Part shown: piece after piece, positions 9,883 to 20,710 of the stretch | How the letters are laid out: each line of letters starts with the position of its first letter | How positions within the stretch are numbered: position 1 is the first letter of the stretch | DNA from: Chrysoporthe austroafricana | Taxonomy: Eukaryota; Ascomycota; Sordariomycetes; Diaporthales; Cryphonectriaceae | Assembly (NCBI GenBank): GCA_001051155.2 | Contig: JYIP02000007.1 | Location: forward strand, 2,978,342-3,042,341 | Direction: 5' to 3' | Length of the DNA stretch: 64,000 nucleotides | The notes under the pieces: generated by a model | The model's input: the letters and a program-made list of their open reading frames with translations, nothing else | Told to the model about the DNA's origin: nothing | Database searches by the model: none | Position numbers and translations under genes: made by a program

Positions 9883-11891
9883 ATGTCTGGCGCGGGTCCC
9901 AGCAGCACCTCCTCGGCTGTGCTGGCAGAGGAGCAAAGGCGCTGCCAGAGGGCGTTCTGGGAGTATTGCGTGGCGAACCGCAGGACGATTCAGCTAGCCG
10001 ACCCCCGTCTCTATGCCAGGGTGAACCATGTTATCATGGAACGGATCCGGTGCGCTTTGGGCTATCCTGACCGGGTCGCGCTCTCTCGTTCCGAACAGCG
10101 CCTTATTGATATGAACATATCCATGCTCTCAGGAGAGTGGGATACGCTCAGCATGGCGGGGGATGCTGTGGAGGCCTCACCACTCGTCTCGACGCTGCCC
10201 CCTGACCAGGAGCCCGAGTCGGAGCTGCAGCCGTTCTACTCGGCCCATTCCAGGATCGTCCTCGACGAAGACCAGCTGCAGGACGAGCCCGGCTCCGGCC
10301 GGGGAGAGCTCCTCCTCGACCCGCAAGCGGAGGTGCTTCCCCGGCTGCGGGTCCTCTTTGAGCAGCTGGCTATTGGCGGACAGCCAGTACTGGAGGAAGG
10401 CCGACAGGCCTCGTTCTCGGGCAATACGGAGGCCGAGCAGTTCCGCGTGCTGGGCGCCACGCATAGCCATACCGAGACCGAGTGCACGCTCAAGATGGGC
10501 AATATCCGGATCGCCGTCATCTTCATCCCGTGGCGGGACCAGGCCCTCCTCATCAACACCTCCACCGGCCGCCTCCGCCTAACCAGCAAGAAGCCGGACG
10601 GGCCTGACGGGCCTGGCGCCCTCGACATATGGCCCAGGCGGTCGACCACCCTCGAGCCCGGCTGTTGGGCCCTCCAGAATAGCGGCGACCGCCTCGGGCT
10701 CCAGCTCCGGCCGTGCCGCTACCGCCTCGTCCTCGAAGTCGAGACGAAGAAGAGGACAGCGGGGCCCGCGCCGCCCTCGAAGGCGGCACGGGTCATTGCG
10801 GGGCAGGGGCGTGGGAGGGACAGCGCGCCCGACCTGGCCCCGGAGGAGACGGGCAAGGGCTTGGTCCGGCGGGCGCTCCCGGGCGATATCGACCGCCTCG
10901 CCAGCTTCGGGGTGCCCCTAGGCCATACCCTCTTCATGATCGACCGGGCGACGGGCGAGGTCGAATGCTCTATCAAGCGCCTTGACAGCTGGCTGGTAGA
11001 AAGAGAATACGGGGTGCTCTTCAAGGCGGCCTGGCGCAAGGGGGCACAGTCCCAGCTTGTAATCGTCAAGATGCACAAGCCGGAAGGCAATAATGCTGTC
11101 CGACAGGCTATCGAGCGCTGGAGGAGGGAGGTCAAGGTGCACCGCAACCTTCAGCATGTAAGCCTGCTCCTTCTGACATATCCGGGTTTCCTTCGCGGCG
11201 CTGATCATCTTGGACCCAGGAGCGCATCGCCAGCCTCGTCGCGTTCGACGCCCGCCTCTTGATGCTCGCCGTGGAGCTGAAAGATGCCTATGATCTCGGC
11301 AGCCGCTACTGGTGTTATGCGCGGGCGACCCGGAGGGCTGGTTTCTTCAAAGGCACTCTCGACGACGCCTATACCATTTGTGCAGATATCTCCAGCGCCC
11401 TCAGCTATCTCGAAACGAAGAATGTCATCCATGGCGACATAAAGGCGCTCAATATCCTGTATAGCAGGCAGAACGGCGCTACTCTAATCGACTTCGGGCT
11501 CGGCCAGTTCGTTGAGGAGAGAATCACTCAGACAGGTGGTTCGCCATGGTATAAGGAGCCTGTAGCTCAAAACGAAAGCGAGGAGATATCAGGTAATATA
11601 TTTTCACTGGGTATTGTCATGCTGTATGTGATGGGTGAGCTGCCTCTTCCTGAGCGGGAGCCTGGATGGGGAATCTACAATGCTTCTATAGGGGATCCGG
11701 AAGCAGTAAAGCTTCGGGACATATGGTTTACAAAGATAAAGGCAAAGGGAGAAGAACTCCAGATGCTGCTTCCTACACTTAGAAGCGGTAAGGAGGCCAA
11801 ACTCCGGGGGCTTGTATGCAAGATGTTAGCTAAGACACGTAACCGGATCAGTGCACGGGACCTGGCGAAGGAGATGGGGCAAGAGCAGTAA
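9883..11891 (+). CDS. Protein kinase-like protein with FHA-like region
   Basis: Exons 9883-11157 and 11220-11891 (62-bp intron, GTAAGC...CCCAG, phase 0) encode 648 aa. Residues about 199-285 (MGNIRIAVIFIPWRDQALLINTST onward, in short segments) look like a diverged FHA phosphopeptide-binding domain. This is a weak call by eye. The C-terminal half is a protein-kinase fold: LVIVKMHK supplies the ATP-binding lysine, IHGDIKALNIL is the catalytic loop with Arg of HRD replaced by Gly, and LIDFGLG is the metal-binding DFG. Without the Arg it would be an RD-minus kinase, not necessarily inactive. ATG 9883 (AACATGT) was chosen over in-frame 9697 because 9697 nearly touches a TATA box. It lies in the segment between APN2 and APC5 that is normally absent. 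Substrate and pathway are unknown. Confidence 0.75.
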
Positions 11892-12582
11892 TAGTTTGCT
11901 TAGATGCAATTTTCGGTACTTTGAACAATGGTAGATTATAAGCTATATGCTACAGGTCTAGCTCTTAACGCTTTAGAGAAACATCATACTGAACCCAGAA
12001 TTCGGGCGCTGTCGCACGCAATGGGCAACGGCTCGTAGAACCCAAGCGTGCCAGAACACTATGGCCCGTCGGGGAAGGACATGGACGAAAGAAGGCCACA
12101 CGAGCACAGGATCAGGGTGAAAACTGTCCTAAAGATACTAAAAGAGCTCAAATTAGAAGAAAGCAAAAGAATGTAAATTAAAGCATAGGCAGGCAATGGC
12201 TGTCTGTCTAGGGAAGACAAAATAGTCGAGGTAGTGACACCCTTATATCTGCATGGCCTCAGGACTCATTGTGCATCTTACCCCCTAAGGCCTTAAGGGC
12301 CAGGGGCCTCACCCCCTAAGGGCCAGGGGTCCACGGGCCTAGGGGCCTAGGGGTCCTGGAGTCCAGGTGGTGGTGGCCTGAAAGGCTGCTGAGCGAGCAC
12401 CCGCCGATAGCCGATCCTAGCAGTAGACCAACCAGCACGCGGTGGCTGGGGAGGAGGGGTCCACCGGGTGCAAAATAAGATGTCAACACGCGCCAAGCAA
12501 TCTTCCTCTATCGCCGGCTGTCCCCAGACCTCGTCTTTTCTCTCTCCTCCACCTGTCTACCGAGCTCCCTCAACTCTCAGAT
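11892..12582. other. Intergenic region
   Basis: No gene supported. At about 12280-12375 there is a run of imperfect GGGCCTAGGGG and GGGCCAGGGG units. The last 60 bp before 12583 are pyrimidine-rich, as expected for a fungal core promoter. Confidence 0.5.
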
Positions 12583-14070
12583 ATGCCTCAAGCCGCCGGC
12601 TCAACACCAGCAGCCAACGACTGGCCAGAGCATTTTCACTCTCATTATGAAGGTTACTTCTGGGATCACCCCGAAAATTGGTGGGATCACTGGAAGTTCG
12701 GAATGGACGAGCAAGATGTGTTTACCATCCTCGCGCCGCGATTCAACACGACTACGATGCCCTTGCTCGATAGCGACGCCTTCTGCCGCGACGTGGCCTA
12801 TCTCAGCAGGATTGCGCAGGATCGTGATGAATTCTTCAGGCTGCTCCAGGAACGACGGGACATGAGGCATAGGGAACTGAAGACATTATTTAGGCAAGGA
12901 TTGCGCGATATGTCTTGGAGGGCGATCCTGTTGCCGCCTAACCACTATCACGACCTGAGGTTCATAGCTTGGTTTGAATCCTTCGACTCGATAGCCCGCT
13001 TCTTTGCCAATTACCTGCCCGAGGACCAGCAGATAAAGCCAGACCATCCTTACGCACCCACCGCATCCCCTCTGCATGACCCGCAGGAGCTCCGAGCCGA
13101 GTCGCCCACGCCGTCCTTCGTCACCGCCCCCTCGCCCGCGCCGCCGCCGCCGCCCCCTGAGCTTCACGAGACTGCGCGAGGAACACGGAGGACGGGCGGC
13201 GCGCCCAGGCGCGCCGCGGCGGGCGCGTTCCGATCCCCCAGCAGGGTCCAGAAGAGGCCGCAGGGCCCGCGACGCAGCAGCCCGCGGCTCCGACAGCCAC
13301 CACCGACCGCACGGGCGGGAGGAGACACGGGCACGCGCTCGCGGCCAGCGCCAGCGGCAGCGGCAGCGGCAGCGGCCGCAGCAACAACCACCACCGCAAC
13401 ACCGGGCCAGAAGAAAAGAAAACGGGACGGGCAGGAAGAGGAGGACCGCAGCCAGACACGCTCAGGCAACAAGAGGAGGAGAACAGACACACCAGATACA
13501 GATCCTCCGGCGCAGGGCGCCACAATGCCGCGGCAGGGAAGGAAACGGAACCGGCAGCAGCAGGAGGAGGAAGAGGAGGGGGAGGAGGAAAGCGGCAGCT
13601 CTCCACAGCGGCCGACCGCCGGGAGCCAGGAGCGCTCAGGCCACAAAAGAAGGAGAACAGGAACGACAGACACGAACCCGCCGCCAGCAGGCGCGAAGCT
13701 GGCGGGTGCTGCATCGGCGGGTGCTGCATCGGCGGGTGCTACACCGGGCAGGAGGAGAGGGAGGGGCGGTTCGGACAGGGCACAGGCTTCCCGGCGAGAA
13801 CCGGCAGATCAGAAGAGGGGGAGGCCGCCGGTCGCGACCAGGGCGAGACCACAGGCCAGCGCCAGTAAGAGGAAGCCCCCAGGTTCTAGGCCCAAGGACC
13901 ACGGCCGGCCGGCCGGCGGGCAGCCACCCAGCCGCGCAGCAGGGCCAACGCTGTCCCGGGTCACCCGGGCCCAGCGACGGCGGCTGTCCGGAGGAGAGTC
14001 CAAGCTCTTCCACCTGGGACAGAACGGCGGGATGGAAGAGGTGCAACGGCTAAGACGTTCCTATCGTTAG
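12583..14070 (+). CDS. Hypothetical basic, probably nuclear protein
   Basis: Single exon, 495 aa from ATG 12583 (CAGATATGCC). An in-frame extension to 12442 exists, but it runs through a pyrimidine-rich promoter-like stretch. Residues 1-150 are an ordinary folded-type domain rich in aromatic residues (HYEGYFWDHPENWWDHWKFG). The rest is low-complexity: Pro/Ala runs, acidic EEEE runs and strongly basic clusters (KKRKR, NKRRRT, RKRNR, HKRRRT). A module of an acidic patch, SGxKRRRTxTxDTxPP and a Gly-Ala step occurs twice in tandem, followed by three AGAAS-type units. Multiple nuclear-localisation-like clusters suggest a nuclear or chromatin role. I do not recognise the family. It lies between the two other accessory genes, all on the same strand. 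Confidence 0.6.
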   Translation: MPQAAGSTPAANDWPEHFHSHYEGYFWDHPENWWDHWKFGMDEQDVFTILAPRFNTTTMPLLDSDAFCRDVAYLSRIAQDRDEFFRLLQERRDMRHRELKTLFRQGLRDMSWRAILLPPNHYHDLRFIAWFESFDSIARFFANYLPEDQQIKPDHPYAPTASPLHDPQELRAESPTPSFVTAPSPAPPPPPPELHETARGTRRTGGAPRRAAAGAFRSPSRVQKRPQGPRRSSPRLRQPPPTARAGGDTGTRSRPAPAAAAAAAAAATTTTATPGQKKRKRDGQEEEDRSQTRSGNKRRRTDTPDTDPPAQGATMPRQGRKRNRQQQEEEEEGEEESGSSPQRPTAGSQERSGHKRRRTGTTDTNPPPAGAKLAGAASAGAASAGATPGRRRGRGGSDRAQASRREPADQKRGRPPVATRARPQASASKRKPPGSRPKDHGRPAGGQPPSRAAGPTLSRVTRAQRRRLSGGESKLFHLGQNGGMEEVQRLRRSYR

Positions 14071-14143
14071 GACGCCTCGCCGTGTCTCGAGGCGGGGCCA
14101 TGCGCAGGCTGGGAGTACAGGCGTACGTTGGCATTATCCGCGC

Positions 14144-14193
<50 letters not shown>

Positions 14194-15002
14194 GGAGAAT
14201 GGGAGAGTGTATGCTGGTTATCCTGGCAGGGCCGGGTGCAGCCAGTAACCCTCCTCAGCTCCGTCTCTTTGCGGGCAGAAGGGAAAGGAAAAAAAAAAAA
14301 AAAATAGAAAAGGCAGCCAAGGCCCTACGAGGCTCCGTATACCGGTTATCCTGACAGGGTCGGGTGCAGCCGGCAACGGTCTTGAACGGCACGGCTGCTG
14401 AGCCTTGTCCTCTTCCGGGGGGCAAGGTGGCAGCCAACCCCCGGTCGTATATGGGAGGATATGTACTGGTTATCCTGACAGGGTCGGGTGCAGCCAGCGA
14501 TAGCCTTTCTTTTCTCCCAGGGGCGAGTTGTCTCGAGAAAGCAGAGCACGTGCCAGTTATCCTGACAGGGTCGGGTGCAGCTGGTGGTGACCTGCTTCTC
14601 TATTTTTTTTTTTTTAAAACCTGCAGCCAAGGCGTGACGGGGACGTGACGGGGTGGGATGGAGCAGCTTAGTGAAGAGCCTTGTGGGGGGGGGGGCGAAT
14701 ATTAGTTCACGGCTGCTGTGGAACTTACGGTGACGGTCACTCTTGTACCATAATCTTTAGAAAAGAAAACCCTATGCAGAACAATGGCTACCTAGCACGT
14801 GCCTAGGTAATCAGAATACGTTACTCGCTCCACTTTTCTCCGATCTCAATATCATACTGGAAGTTTCAAGCTTTTTGAGATCTGCTACAGAACCTACACA
14901 AAATTTCCTGGGACGCCCCTCACAGCCCCTCACAGCTTCCAGCTTTTGGACTCATCAGTCTATGGCAACCTACCACCCTGCACGTTGCCGCCAGATCACA
15001 AG
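14071..15002. other. Intergenic region with a GA run and a 28-bp repeat family
   Basis: No gene supported. It holds a GA dinucleotide run (14147-14183), four copies of a 28-bp repeat (separate entry), two homopolymer runs of A or T and a G run near 14686. Confidence 0.55.
14216..14582 (+). repeat. Four dispersed copies of a 28-bp repeat
   Basis: A sequence starting GGTTATCCTGACAGGG and ending TCGGGTGCAGCC occurs at 14216-14243, 14344-14371, 14468-14495 and 14555-14582. The differences are few (the last copy starts AGTTATCC). The DNA between copies is not obviously related, so the unit itself is conserved. The spacings are 128, 124 and 87 bp. Confidence 0.8.
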
Positions 15003-16278
15003 ATGGACAGCCCAAACAGTTTATCCGAACCCGCCGCGCTGCACTTTCGCGCTCGACTTGCAGGTAATCGGCAGTTGGTCAACGTCCTCCTCTCCTTGTC
15101 ACTTAGGGACGCTCGCGTCAAGAGGGTGATTGCGCTCGTCGAGGAGATGACACTCCGTGGCGAGGAGATCCCTTCGTCGGCTCTAGAGATCCTGAAGATC
15201 TGTGACGCGGACCCGCGGCGTTACCGAGGCTTCCACCAGCGGCTGGCCTTCTTGAAAGCAACACTGACCGAGGCGACCGACTACCTGGTGGAGCTCGCAA
15301 AGAGGATCCGCCTGTATCTCGACCACATCCAGCTTCTCGAGTCGCGGCCTCCTCTGCCTCCCAGCACGCGCCAGCTTGTCCAGTCGGCGATCGCGCAGCA
15401 GCACGAGATGGCGGTCCAGCTCTGCCAGGGCGCCTGCTCCGCCATTGCACTGTCGTCCATCAGACCCCCAGGGCCGGCGCCGCTGCCCTTCGCTGGCCAG
15501 CCGCAAGCTGCCGCCTCGAGCCAGCTGGCATCGCGAGACCACCGCCTCCTCGACGGCGCGCCGCCCGCCGTTGGTGAGGAGTATGACCGCCGCTACGACC
15601 CCGACTACAAGTTTCCTGGATCTCCGCATGGCAAATTCCTTGTCTTCCCCGGCCCCTTCTTCGGGCCGTGTCAGGACGCAGAAGGCTCCTTCGACCAGTT
15701 CTGCCTCTCCGAGACCGCCGCGCTGCTCCTCGAGCACGTTGGCCTTCAACACGACATCGTCCAGGCCCTCTTGGAGCTCACACGCCGCCTCGATAGAAAA
15801 GACATGGACGAGGCCACGGAGGAGGACATAGCTCGCGAGGAGGTTCGCACTTCCCCCCCACCCCATCCTCTTTCCAATCACGGTACTAAGTTACGTTCTC
15901 TGTCTATAGGCTCTTGAGGTTTCTCTTGCAGAGGGCTCTGGTGAAGCGTATGACCCCGATGCGATCACGGTACGTCCGAAATAGCTCCTTCCGTCCTGCG
16001 TTGTCGAAGTTGAAGTTCTCTCACGTCTCACTAATACTTTCTCCTTTCCCCGTCCTTAGTTCTACGCAAGCCGGCGCCGACACGATGCCACCCCTACCGT
16101 GGGCCCTTACTTGTCGCGCACCTGGGAGGTCAGGAGCAGCAGGACGGGCGATGGTCTTTGGGCCTTCGAGGACATGAACCGCATTCTGCATATTCTCCAC
16201 GGCGGACGCCAACACACCGTGCGGCCAGATGAGTTAGGCAGGCTGGTCTACTTTGACCGGCGCTTCAGTCGTACGTAG
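15003..16278 (+). CDS. Hypothetical protein, mostly helical
   Basis: Exons 15003-15842, 15910-15969 (a 20-codon exon) and 16060-16278 encode 372 aa. Introns are 67 bp (GTTCGC...ATAG) and 90 bp (GTACGT...TTAG), both phase 0. The first 150 residues are Leu/Arg/Glu-rich with helical periodicity (LREDAR-type segments, EMTLRGEEIP, RLAFLKATLTEATDYLVELAKRI-like stretches). The C-terminus carries FYASRRRHDATP and a WAFEDMNRILHILHGGR segment. I do not recognise a family. ATG 15003 (AAGATGGA) is preferred, and an in-frame ATG at 14946 is possible. A GTACGT just before the stop leaves room for a further intron and a different 3' end. Confidence 0.6.
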
Positions 16279-16283
16279 CATAC

Positions 16284-16340
<57 letters not shown>

Positions 16341-16895
16341 TCCAGCGGCAGCAGCAGCATCGGCGGCCACACGCCAGAAATATCATGTTTGTTCGACCCT
16401 ATCTATCTATGTTCATTCATTCATACAAGTGCAGAAGTCACAAGGTCTGCGTTTGCTGGACAAAGAGATCGTCGTCCCCATCTTGGGTGGTAGTAGTAAT
16501 TGGGAGGTTCGAGGTTCCGGCGTCGCGGGGGTACCTATGGCGGGGTAGCTAACGTTATGGCGGGGTGGGTGTGGCAGTGGCAGGGTGCGGGGTGGGTGTG
16601 GCTGGCAGGCAGTGTGTGGGTGTGTGGGTGTGGCTGGCAGGCAGTGTGTGGGTGTGTGGGTGTGGCTGGCAGGCAGTCAGTGCTGGCAGGCACCGTTGGC
16701 GGGGCGCGTGTGGCGTGGCGCGTTGCCCGTCCAACAACAACAACGGCTTCTGACTGACATGTAGCAACTGCCAACTTGTGCCCTCGCGCAGCAGCCCAGA
16801 CAACGTGCGCAGCAGCCCTGGCGGCCTCGTCATGGCCCCTCTCGGCTTGTCCACATCCACACGCGTCGTCCTGATCTGACCCGCCTGCCACCAAC
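16279..16895. other. Intergenic region upstream of APC5 with GA run and 32-bp tandem repeat
   Basis: No gene supported. A GA run covers 16286-16335. A 32-bp tandem repeat (GTGTGGGTG...GGCTGGCAGGCAG) with nearly three units covers about 16585-16676. The rest is the likely APC5 promoter and leader. Confidence 0.6.
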
Positions 16896-19404
16896 ATGTC
16901 TCATCTCCTCGTCCTGAGCCCCAAGGAGACCTGCCTCCTGCTCCTGATGACCATCTACTGCGAGGGCTCCGTGCCTGGCGACGCCGACGTCGACGTGCTG
17001 GGCTTCGTCGCGAGGCACAACGGCATCGACGCGGTCTACGTCGACGACGACCCACGCAGCCGGTTCCAGACCGCCGAGGACGATGTCGACCTGATCACCT
17101 CGATCGCGCCCTTCGAGACGCTGCTCCAGCCCATCCCCGCGGCCCACGGCGTGCCTGGGCGCCGGCTGTGGCACGTCTTCCTCGCGAGGCTGTGGGACGT
17201 CGACTCGCTCGACACCATGGGCGCCTTCTTCCGCGGCCTGCCCGAATGCGTCGCGACCCCGCAGGAGATCCGCCACATGCTGGACCCCGACGGCGGCGAC
17301 GACGACGGCGCCCCCCGCACGAAGATCCCCCTGCGGCGGAAGACACCGCTTGGCAACTTCGTCCGCCTGGCGGAGGAGAACTTCCACAAGCTCCGCTTCG
17401 ACCAGGTCGCCGCCCTGTGGAGGGACTTTGTCTGCTACCGCCAGCCCACGGCGCCCGCCTGGGCGCGCCTCAACCCCTCGAACCCCAACGCCTGCTGCTT
17501 CGACCTGGACCTCGCCGACAGCGCGCTCGAGTGGGGCGACAGGGCCGACGACGTCGCCGACGTCGTCTACCCCGACCTGAGCAACGCCCGCCTGTCCGTG
17601 GGCGCCGAATCCCTCGACGACATGGTCTTCTTCCTGATCGAGCGCATACAGGGTACGTCCTCCTGGCCCCGTCTGCCGAGCAGCCGCACCTGCTGACCGC
17701 GGGACCCACCCCCTCTCCTCCTCCAGAATACGGCGTGCGCGTGCCCCAGCAGCTGTACCAGCGCTTCTCTGCCCTTCTCGATGCCAGTCCCGCAGATCCC
17801 AAGGAGGCACACCACGTCAGGTGCGTTGCGTCGTCTTCCCTTTCTCTTCCCCTCCGCTGCCGGGTCTGGCTCCAGCACTGACGGACCCCCTCTCTAGCTT
17901 CCTGGACGCGTGGCACGCCGGCGACTATTCTGCCGCCCTCGAGGCCCTGCATCGGTATTACGACTACAGCCTGCAGACTAACAGCCGCGGGCTCCTCCAG
18001 TATGCCCTGCTCAACCTGACCGTCCTCCACACCGACTTCGGCTGCCACAAGCAGTCCCTCGAGGCCCTGCACGAGACCATCAGGGCGGCCCAGGAGAAGC
18101 ACGACACCATCTGTCTGAACTTCGCCCTCCAATTCCACTACAGCTTCGCCCAGAAGCATCCGGAACTGGTGGCGGAGGAGAGCCACAGGTATATGGCGAT
18201 CCCCGGCCCGGAACACCTCGGCTACCTCGAAGCCGAAGCCACCGCGGCGCGCATGTGGTCCACCGCCAGCTCCGCCCTGCTGAGCAGCGCAAAGCACCAC
18301 CTCTTCATCGGCAGCGGCCTCGCCACCATCGCCGAGAAGGTCGCCGAGAGCGCCGGCCTTGTGGCCAGGCACGGTATGGTGAACATGTTTGGCGCCCAGT
18401 TCGCCCTCGGCGTCACCGTCTTTGAGCGGGCAGGGATCGCCCACCTCTCCACGATGCTGTGCGAGGTGTTTCTCCGCTGCTGGGCGCCCGCCGCGGTGCT
18501 GGACGACGCGATGAACATCACCGGCCGGCTGGCGGGCCTGCTGGCCGTCCAGGGCCGGTACACCGAGGCCCTGGCGTGGCTCGACGCGATCGGCGCCGAC
18601 GCCCTGCGCTCCTGGAAGGTGAAGCGCGAATGGCAGCAGGTGCGCGGGCTCGTCGCGCTGCGCAGGGACATCCACCGCGGCGCCCTCGACGCCGCCGACT
18701 ACCGGCTCTCGCAGCTCCTGCAGTCCGCGCCCGGCGGCCTCGAGCGCGACCTGGCCCCTGTCGCCGACACCCTCCACTACGAGCTCCTCGTCCGCCGCGG
18801 CGACCTGCAGGCCGCCTCCGCCCTGGTCGAGCAGCGCGCCATCGACCTGTTCGAGCAGCTCGCCGACGTCGCCCCCCGCGTGCACCTGCTCCTGAGGAAG
18901 GCGCACCTCCTGGGGAAGACAGGCCACCCGCGGCGGGCCCTCGCGGTCACCGTGCGCGCCGCGCGGATCGCGTGGCGCGCCGAGCTGCTGGGCCCCCTCT
19001 GGCTGGCCCTCGGCGCCGTGGCGGCCGTCCTCAACGCGCTCGAGGAGTACGACGCGGCCGAGGAGCTGCTGCTGGCCGTCATCCCGCGGTGTCTGGAGGG
19101 CGAGCCCAGCTGCGCCGCCGCGCGCCTGTGCGAGAGCCTCGCCGACACCTACGTGGGGCTCGCCGGCAAGGCGGGCAGGCCGGGCGCGCCGCCGCGCCCG
19201 CACACGAGGGCGGGCTACCTGGCCAAGGCCGTGAGCCCGCTGCGGCTGGCATCCCAATACTATGCGATGCTGGAGGACACGCAGCACAGGCTGGAGGCGA
19301 CGGCGAAGATGGCCATGGTCATGCGGGTGAAGGGCGACACGGCGGCCGCCGAGGATCTGGCCAGGACGTATCTGGAGCTGAGGATGGAGGCAGTGACCAT
19401 ATGA
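16896..19404 (+). CDS. APC5: Anaphase-promoting complex subunit 5
   Basis: Scaffold subunit of the anaphase-promoting complex, the ubiquitin ligase that drives exit from mitosis. Exons 16896-17652, 17727-17820 and 17898-19404 give 785 aa, close to the usual size for filamentous fungi. Introns are 74 and 77 bp (GTACGT...CCAG, GTGCGT...CTAG). The N-terminus (LSPKETCLLLLMTIYCEG) matches the Apc5 N-terminal helix. The diagnostic Apc5 TPR region starts at SFLDAWHAGDYSAALEALHR and continues YYDYSLQTNSRGLLQYALLN, then LHTDFGCHKQSLEAL, followed by further TPR-like helices to the end. The gene is intact. APC5 is commonly found beyond COX13 on the APN2 side of fungal MAT loci. Here it lies between APN2 and COX13. 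Confidence 0.9.
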
Positions 19405-19741
19405 GGAGGGCCCGGCCGCAATGAGGATGACGGTGGAGAGAGAGAGAAGATGCGGTGGTGGTGGCATGGTACATCATGTATCTATCACAGGCAAAGCAGC
19501 AGAGCTGCACGCTGTTCGTGACAGCGTCATGGCATGGCATGGATGGCAGACATATCTTAATAAGTTGCCGAATCGATTTGCTGCGACTCCTTCTAAGCAA
19601 GCAAGGTGCAGGTCGACGACTCGTTATTGTTATCGACGGTGGTCCCTCGCCCTCTCCGTCCGTCCCCTCTACTACCTACTACCAACCAGCGCGCTTCCTC
19701 CAACGCTGCTATCTATGCCAGCTCAGCCGAGATGCCCCGAC
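19405..19741. other. Shared 3' region of convergent APC5 and COX13
   Basis: 337 bp without a gene. It should hold the 3' ends and polyadenylation signals of both convergent genes. No distinct repeat was seen. Confidence 0.6.
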
Positions 19742-20055
19742 TTAGGAGGTCTTGTCCTTGTTGTGGTAGTTGACCTTGTCGTTCCAGCTGTGGTCATCAC
19801 ATGTCAGCGTGGTGCGCACAGCACGACGGAGCAGGCAGCAGGGTAGCTTGTCGAGGGCATTCGGGGAGCGCGTGGCCCGTGGGCGGGCGAGAACCTACAA
19901 GAGCGTCTGCGAGCAGAGCATGTCAGCAAACACATTCACGCAACGATCTCCGGCCCCCCCAGCTGCGACACGATGGACAGGAGAAAGGAGCGCCCACACA
20001 CATACCTTGTCACCGTCACCCCACTGGTAGTTCTTGGTCTGGAGTCTCCGGGTCA

Positions 20056-20090
<35 letters not shown>

Positions 20091-20710
20091 CACCGTCGGA
20101 TGGACTTGGGCGCCGACTCTGGCGATACCTACCCGGATGTTCTGGTACGGGTACTCAACCCGCTCCTCCAGGGGCGGCAGGTGAGACCAGTGCTCCCAGT
20201 GCTCGTTCCAGAGCCAGTAGGCGTTGGCACCGGCGCCGACGAGCGCGGGGATACAGACGCTGTGGAGGGGGGGGGAAGGGAAAGAACGTCAGCCAGCCTT
20301 CAGCCTGCCCCAGCCAGCCTTCAGCCTGCCCCAGCCAGCCAGCCCTTGCTCTTTCTTTCTCCATCACAGTGTAGCTCGAAGAAGCGGGCGCTCGGCTCCC
20401 GCCCGCGCAGGCCGTGGTGCTCGGCAGGAAGGAAAAGGGGGGGGGGGAGGGAGGGAGGGAGGGGGGCGGGGTCCTACAAGATGGAGATCTTCTTCCAGAG
20501 GCCTGGACAGAGAGCAATGCGTCAGCAGCAGCACCTCCAAGCAACCGCCCAGCGACGGGGAAACCCACCAGTGGACTCGGCCGCGTGCTCCTTGACGGCG
20601 CGGCGCTCGGCGGCGAAAGCAGTCTCGCCGGCCCGCGGGCCAGAGCTCGCGAGGCGGCGCTGCAGGACGGGGGAGCGCATGGCGCGCAGGACCTGGCGTT
20701 GGGCGAACAT
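19742..20710 (-). CDS. COX13: Cytochrome c oxidase subunit VIa (Cox13)
   Basis: Small inner-membrane subunit of respiratory complex IV. Six exons from the start: 20710-20569, 20502-20478, 20259-20133, 20038-20006, 19906-19899 (8 nt) and 19787-19742, giving 126 aa. Phases match at every junction. The N-terminus (MFAQRQVLRAMRSPVLQRRL) is a typical mitochondrial presequence. It is followed by ERRAVKEHAAEST, the membrane segment around LWKKISIFVCIPALVGAGAN, then AYWLWNEHWEHWSHLPPLEE, YPYQNIRTKNYQWGDGDK, and TLFWNDKVNYHNKDK, the family signature. The 8-nt exon encodes Thr, Leu and two bases of Phe. A CT microsatellite (20062-20089) sits in an intron. COX13 normally adjoins APN2. Here APC5 and 12 kb of other DNA intervene. 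Confidence 0.92.

Noticed and set aside
17470..19467. 665-codon minus-strand ORF opposite APC5
   Set aside because: Shadow of the GC-rich APC5 coding strand, which has proper introns and family motifs.
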